Position numbers and translations under genes: made by a program | The notes under the pieces: model-generated | Told to the model about the DNA's origin: nothing | The model's database searches: none | What the model saw: only the letters and a program-made list of their open reading frames with translations | Shown: positions 38,359 to 41,873 of the stretch, in pieces | Numbering within the stretch: the first letter of the stretch is position 1 | How the letters are laid out: every line of letters begins with the position of its first letter | NCBI GenBank assembly: GCA_021295715.1 | Contig: JAGWBV010000013.1 | Span: 54,918 to 96,790 of the forward strand | Source of the DNA: Candidatus Poribacteria bacterium | GTDB lineage: Bacteria; Poribacteria; WGA-4E; WGA-3G | DNA: 41,873 nt | Reading direction: 5' to 3'

Positions 38359-41300
38359 CTAAAAATCCAAACTTACACCCATCATAATTAAGCGCGGTGA
38401 ACTCCATGACAGCGGATGTGCATGCTTCTGGCTGTCGAGTGGGATACCGTATCGGTCATACGTCACTGCATCAAGGAGATCGTCGAGATTCTTCGTGTTG
38501 AAGATGTTCCGAATGTCCGCAAAGAAGGTGTAGGTTAACCCACCAATCCGACTCCGTTTACTGATAAGCGCGTCAACATTATAGGTCGGCGGATACCGCT
38601 TCGAGTTGATGTCGGGTTTGACGGGTGCTCTTGGATTTGGTGTGTAGGGCAAACCACTGCCATATCTGCCAATAAGATTGACAGCAGAATCAAACGGCAA
38701 TTGGATGTCCAAAAGTCCAGACAAGATATGACGTTGATCCCATGCCAGTGGATGGCTTTCCGTTACGTCAGGCTGCTGCCGGTAGTAGGTGAGGTATCCG
38801 AGATTTCGGCTGGAACCTTTTCCCTTCGCGACGGAATAGGTGTAACTGAGCATCCCAGAGACCGGACTGCCGCCTGCGCGCCACTTGCGAATCGTGAGTT
38901 CAAAACCTTGAACCCGTCCATAGATGCCGTGGATCATACCCTCGAATTCATCATTGAGGAAGTAGCTGTAATCGTTGGTAATGTCAACGTGCACACTATT
39001 GACGAGTTTGTCAATATCCTTGGTGAACCCGGTGAGGTCAATCGTCAAATCATCGGTGAATTGTCGTATGATCCCGACTTCATAGGCAATCGTTCTCTCT
39101 GGATCTAAGTCAGGATTCCCTCTTCTTCGGATTGCGCCCCGCATATCAAAACTGAGATTTTCGTAGAGATCATCACCCCGTGGAATCTGGTAGTAATGCC
39201 CGTACGTGAAGTGTAACTTTGATCGGTCGGTAACCGGGAAGGAGATGCCGAGACGTGGCGCAATCATGTGTTTGGTGGAAGCCTCAACCGGATCTTTGAT
39301 GATCGGGAGTCCAACTTTATAGGTGCTTTTATCGAGTTTGATTGTGCCATCGTCGTTCAATTCGAGTGGATCAAACGGGTCTGCGGGTGAAATACCAGAC
39401 GGATTATACAGGTCATATCGTAAACCGGCGTTGACGATCATGCCTTCATACTCCATCTTGTCTTGGAGATACATACTCAAGGATTGCGGCTGGACATCGT
39501 AGTACTCCATATAGAGATTGGAGCTTCCGTAATTCGTTGTGCTGAGATTATAGAGATCATATCCCAAGAACTCAATCCCTGTCTGAATCAGGTGATTTGA
39601 CGTAACTTGGCTGGCAAAATCCGCTCTTACGATTGAGGTCGTTGCCTCACTGGAACCCCAAGAATTACTGTCACCTGCAACGAAATAGGTTGTATCGTTA
39701 TACGCCTGTTGGGGCGGGTTCCGGATCCTGCCTTCTTCCTGATTCTGCTCAAAGGATTTATCGGGATCCCATGCGTTTTCATCAAACGCCTTTTCCAATG
39801 GATCCCACATCTTTCCGGGTTGATGCGACTCACCAGCACGATGAAATTGTCCAACTGTCAACGTATAGAAAGTACCAGAGTTGATATTATGTGAGAGTCG
39901 CACGGACGTATTCCGCGCACTTGAATTTGCCACCGGAACGGCACTGGGCCAAAAGCGGAGCGAACCCCCATAGGAATGACTTTCGCCGCGATTGAAAAGC
40001 CCACTTGCGGTGAGTTTGATGCTCGGCGTTACTTCAAACTTCAGTTTCCCTTGGAAGATATATGATGTCCCGTTGCTATTCGGGAAAAAACTGTGATTTC
40101 GTGAAAGCTGACTGGAGGCAGCGAATGTCAACCGATTCCCCCATATCGGTCCGCTAAGCGCGAATTCACCGATATGACTTGGAGATAGATCGTACTCCTT
40201 CGTGTCGTTGTACAATCCCTGATACTGTTCGAGATCGACGACGTAACCGTCTAACAAAGTAACCTGTTTCTTCTCATAGTCAATAACAGTGCCATCGGCA
40301 TCCCGATAAGGTTGGCGTGTCATAATCGGTTCACCTGTATCGGGGTTAACCTGCGGTTCACCCGTTTCCGGATCCATCACGGGCTGGAGCGGGTTTTCTG
40401 TCCTGTCTGCATACACACCGGGGAAAATCTCCGTAAAGACTACCTGTTCGTCGTCCTCGCGTTCCGCTAACTCCGCAACCGTGACATCCTGTCCACGGTA
40501 TGGCTTCTGATAATCGTAGGGTTGACCGAAGAAAATACCTCTGAAGGGTTCAATCGCAACGGGTCGAAATCGGTTATCAGGATCGAGCCACGGACCGTAT
40601 AACGGATCACCGTGGTGTGTCCCCCACTGTCCGACTCGGTAGCGGATTCTACCAGAGAATTTATTTGTTCCGACCTTCGTGATGAGATTAACGATACCGG
40701 ATTGCGCATCACCGTGTTCGGCATTGAACCCACCGGTGATGACTTCCATTTGCTCAAGGGAATTTGTGCCGATACTTAAACCCAAACTTCTGCTGATCGG
40801 ATTATTAATTGGGATACCGTCAATGAGATACCGAATCTCCATCGACCTGCCACCCCGAACATGGGTTGAACCGGTTGAGTTTAGCACGGCAACGCCAGGT
40901 AAAGTCTGTAAAATGCCATTCACGGTGTCGCGGGGCATCGCCTCAATATCATCTGATTCAATGATTCTTGTCGACTGCGTGACATCTTTCTTAATCAGCG
41001 GCTTAACAGCCGTTACCTTTATACCTTCAAGTTGCACCGCAGCACTCTTCAATGAAAAATCTAATGCCGTCGTAAGACCGGCGAGTACTTTCGTTTCCGC
41101 GACAGTCTCCGCCGCATAACCGGTAATCTCAACCTTTACATCATAACTCCCCGGTGGGATGTTGGTCATAACGTAGTAGCCAGCAGCGTTGGTTGTTGCA
41201 GTGGTACTCGTTCCGACGAGTGTTACCGTGACAGTCGCCAGCGGTTCATTCGTCGCTTCAGCAGTGATGACACCAGAAATTTTTCCAGTGATCGCAGCAG

Positions 41301-41424
41301 AGGCATTGAAGTTGATTCCTACCGCCATATATGCTGTAACGAGTAAGAGAAGTGTTACTTTAGCGAAACTTGCAAATTTTTGAAACCTGCCGCTAAAAGT
41401 TTTTAAGATACTATTTTTCTTCAT
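38359..41424 (-). CDS. TonB-dependent receptor with N-terminal carboxypeptidase-regulatory domain
   Basis: A 1021-residue outer-membrane receptor. After a signal sequence (hydrophobic VTLLLLVTAYMAVGI, then NASA), residues about 48-130 are a CarboxypepD_reg-like domain (GKISGVITAEATNEPLATVT, NIPPGSYDV). The plug domain follows at about 145-255 (DTVNGILQTLPGV, HVRGGRSMEIRYLIDG, GDAQSGIVNLIT), then a long barrel ending in SPRLIMMGVSLDF with a terminal F. It takes up large or scarce ligands using energy from TonB; the ligand is unknown and no SusD-like partner is present. A nested hairpin lies just upstream of its start. Confidence 0.92.
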   Translation of the reverse strand: MKKNSILKTFSGRFQKFASFAKVTLLLLVTAYMAVGINFNASAAITGKISGVITAEATNEPLATVTVTLVGTSTTATTNAAGYYVMTNIPPGSYDVKVEITGYAAETVAETKVLAGLTTALDFSLKSAAVQLEGIKVTAVKPLIKKDVTQSTRIIESDDIEAMPRDTVNGILQTLPGVAVLNSTGSTHVRGGRSMEIRYLIDGIPINNPISRSLGLSIGTNSLEQMEVITGGFNAEHGDAQSGIVNLITKVGTNKFSGRIRYRVGQWGTHHGDPLYGPWLDPDNRFRPVAIEPFRGIFFGQPYDYQKPYRGQDVTVAELAEREDDEQVVFTEIFPGVYADRTENPLQPVMDPETGEPQVNPDTGEPIMTRQPYRDADGTVIDYEKKQVTLLDGYVVDLEQYQGLYNDTKEYDLSPSHIGEFALSGPIWGNRLTFAASSQLSRNHSFFPNSNGTSYIFQGKLKFEVTPSIKLTASGLFNRGESHSYGGSLRFWPSAVPVANSSARNTSVRLSHNINSGTFYTLTVGQFHRAGESHQPGKMWDPLEKAFDENAWDPDKSFEQNQEEGRIRNPPQQAYNDTTYFVAGDSNSWGSSEATTSIVRADFASQVTSNHLIQTGIEFLGYDLYNLSTTNYGSSNLYMEYYDVQPQSLSMYLQDKMEYEGMIVNAGLRYDLYNPSGISPADPFDPLELNDDGTIKLDKSTYKVGLPIIKDPVEASTKHMIAPRLGISFPVTDRSKLHFTYGHYYQIPRGDDLYENLSFDMRGAIRRRGNPDLDPERTIAYEVGIIRQFTDDLTIDLTGFTKDIDKLVNSVHVDITNDYSYFLNDEFEGMIHGIYGRVQGFELTIRKWRAGGSPVSGMLSYTYSVAKGKGSSRNLGYLTYYRQQPDVTESHPLAWDQRHILSGLLDIQLPFDSAVNLIGRYGSGLPYTPNPRAPVKPDINSKRYPPTYNVDALISKRSRIGGLTYTFFADIRNIFNTKNLDDLLDAVTYDRYGIPLDSQKHAHPLSWSSPRLIMMGVSLDF

Positions 41425-41438
41425 TTTTAGCGTATTTC

Positions 41439-41479
41439 GGTGTCAAAACCCCTGAATTCATTCAGAGGATGTAGACACC
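41439..41479. other. Nested hairpin between the TonB receptor and the TnpB element
   Basis: The inner stem CCCCTGAAT (41449-41457) pairs with ATTCAGAGG (41460-41468), one pair being G-T, with a 2-base loop. The outer stem is GGTGTC (41439-41444) with GACACC (41474-41479). It is either the left-end palindrome of the insertion element or a leader structure for the receptor, whose ATG is 14 bases away. Confidence 0.55.
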
Positions 41480-41516
41480 GCCTTGGTTAATTAGACCAAA
41501 CCGTTGAAAAATAAAT

Positions 41517-41545
41517 TTGACTTTCGGTCTAAAATGTTGTATAAT
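41517..41545 (+). promoter_or_regulatory. Near-perfect sigma-70 promoter of the TnpB element
   Basis: TTGACT (41517-41522), 17-base spacer, TATAAT (41540-41545). The predicted start near 41552 places the structured region at the very 5' end of the transcript. Confidence 0.65.
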
Positions 41546-41560
41546 TAAGAGTATCACAGT

Positions 41561-41614
41561 GGCAGACAGTTCAAGCGTAACCGCAAGGTTACGTGTCTGC
41601 CTACCCACTTGAAC
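41561..41614 (+). ncRNA. Candidate structured RNA with pseudoknot in the TnpB leader
   Basis: The outer stem is GGCAGACA (41561-41568) with TGTCTGCC (41594-41601). The inner stem is CGTAACC (41576-41582) with GGTTACG (41587-41593), closed by a GCAA tetraloop. The bulged GTTCAAG (41569-41575) is exactly complementary to CTTGAAC (41608-41614), which would make a 7-base-pair pseudoknot. All three helices are perfect. It could be a noncoding RNA, a regulatory leader or a DNA structure used in transposition. Confidence 0.5.
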
Positions 41615-41643
41615 GGGGTTAAACCTGTGGTCTGTGAAAGTCC

Positions 41644-41873
41644 ATGCGAAACACGACACATAAACTTTTCAAGGATAAAACGTTACGTCATTTGCGCGAC
41701 GCGTGTAATATCTGTGGCGTTGTGCGGAATCACTTCCTTGCCCTCTGTATGCGATATTACCGAAGATATGGCAAGGGAGTGTCCTATCGCAAAATGTCTG
41801 CCCATTTGACGAAACTCAAGAAACTTGAGAAATACAAGCATTGGAATATCCCTTACGCGTGGTCATTACAAAA
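41644..41873 (+). CDS. TnpB/IS605 OrfB-type RNA-guided nuclease family protein (N-terminal part)
   Basis: The ATG at 41644 opens a frame to the window end (76 codons visible). The sequence from HKLFKDKTLRHLRDACNICG onward resembles the TnpB N-terminus; RNHFLALCMRYYRRYGKGVS and KLKKLEKYKHWNIPYAWSLQ match the typical pattern in which an N-H-x-x-A-L-x-x-R-Y-Y block is followed by a K-L-K/W-N block. The RuvC catalytic residues lie beyond the window. No strong ribosome-binding site is visible. TnpB proteins are transposon-encoded endonucleases guided by an omega RNA. Confidence 0.7.
   Translation, partial: MRNTTHKLFKDKTLRHLRDACNICGVVRNHFLALCMRYYRRYGKGVSYRKMSAHLTKLKKLEKYKHWNIPYAWSLQ

Larger units (their letters stand above)
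41425..41873 (+). mobile_element. Left part of an IS200/IS605-like TnpB element (truncated by the window end)
   Basis: From left to right: a nested hairpin (41439-41479) that could be the left-end palindrome, a consensus promoter (41517-41545), a structured leader (41561-41614), and the N-terminus of a TnpB-type protein. The element's exact left boundary cannot be set without a second copy or an empty site. No TnpA transposase gene precedes it, so it may be an IS1341-type element or the tnpA may lie beyond the window. Confidence 0.6.

Overview
The window (41,873 bases) looks like a chromosomal segment of a Candidatus Poribacteria-type bacterium, or a close relative in the wider FCB/PVC neighbourhood. 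This is inferred from gene content only, with no marker gene or database search: three phytanoyl-CoA-dioxygenase-like proteins, two sulfatases, a dimethylformamidase-beta-like protein, a fused glycyl-tRNA synthetase, HEAT-repeat lipoprotein, PorV-like and FlgD/T9SS-tail proteins, a CarboxypepD_reg TonB-type receptor, and many dispersed intergenic repeats. No rRNA, tRNA or CRISPR array was recognised.

Layout. 100-5578: a PhyH oxygenase, a dimethylformamidase-beta-like protein, and two coupled ABC-2 permease paralogues of identical length. 5925-8133: a B12-binding-type radical SAM protein followed by a DUF169 protein. The radical SAM reading frame appears to stop at a UGA, but reading through gives the tail C-U-A-E-P, so it is called here as a selenoprotein of 465 residues ending at 7322. 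8273-19528: mostly catabolic enzymes, namely SDR, zinc alcohol dehydrogenase, amidohydrolase, PhyH, glycerate kinase, sulfatase, galactonate-dehydratase-like enolase, PhyH and NIPSNAP, with a lipoprotein-like gene and an ABC permease among them. 19633-26732: a giant HEAT-repeat lipoprotein and a fused alpha-beta glycyl-tRNA synthetase. 27320-29767: two copies of a small unknown protein, one translationally coupled to a retropepsin-like protease, around a second sulfatase. 29896-36045: PorV-like barrel and T9SS-tail surface protein, a decayed antitoxin relic, and an ArnT/PMT-type glycosyltransferase. 36085-38343: a hicB-hicA-2H phosphoesterase operon and a frameshifted gene. 38359-41424: a TonB-type receptor. 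41425-end: the left part of an IS200/IS605-like TnpB element with a strong promoter and a structured leader.

How the genes fit together. Sulfatases, the galactonate-dehydratase-like enzyme, glycerate kinase, amidohydrolase, SDR/ADH and the TonB receptor fit uptake and breakdown of sulfated or acidic sugars and other marine organic matter, although they are mostly separate transcription units on alternating strands rather than one operon.

Three kinds of intergenic structure recur. (1) A roughly 100-nt element whose end supplies the ribosome-binding leader of seven genes. (2) Short perfect hairpins, one of which lies in frame in the glycyl-tRNA synthetase linker. (3) Degenerate ACTGATA/ACTGACA arrays. 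Three apparent one-base losses in G/C runs between 34.1 and 38.3 kb suggest local gene decay or homopolymer errors.
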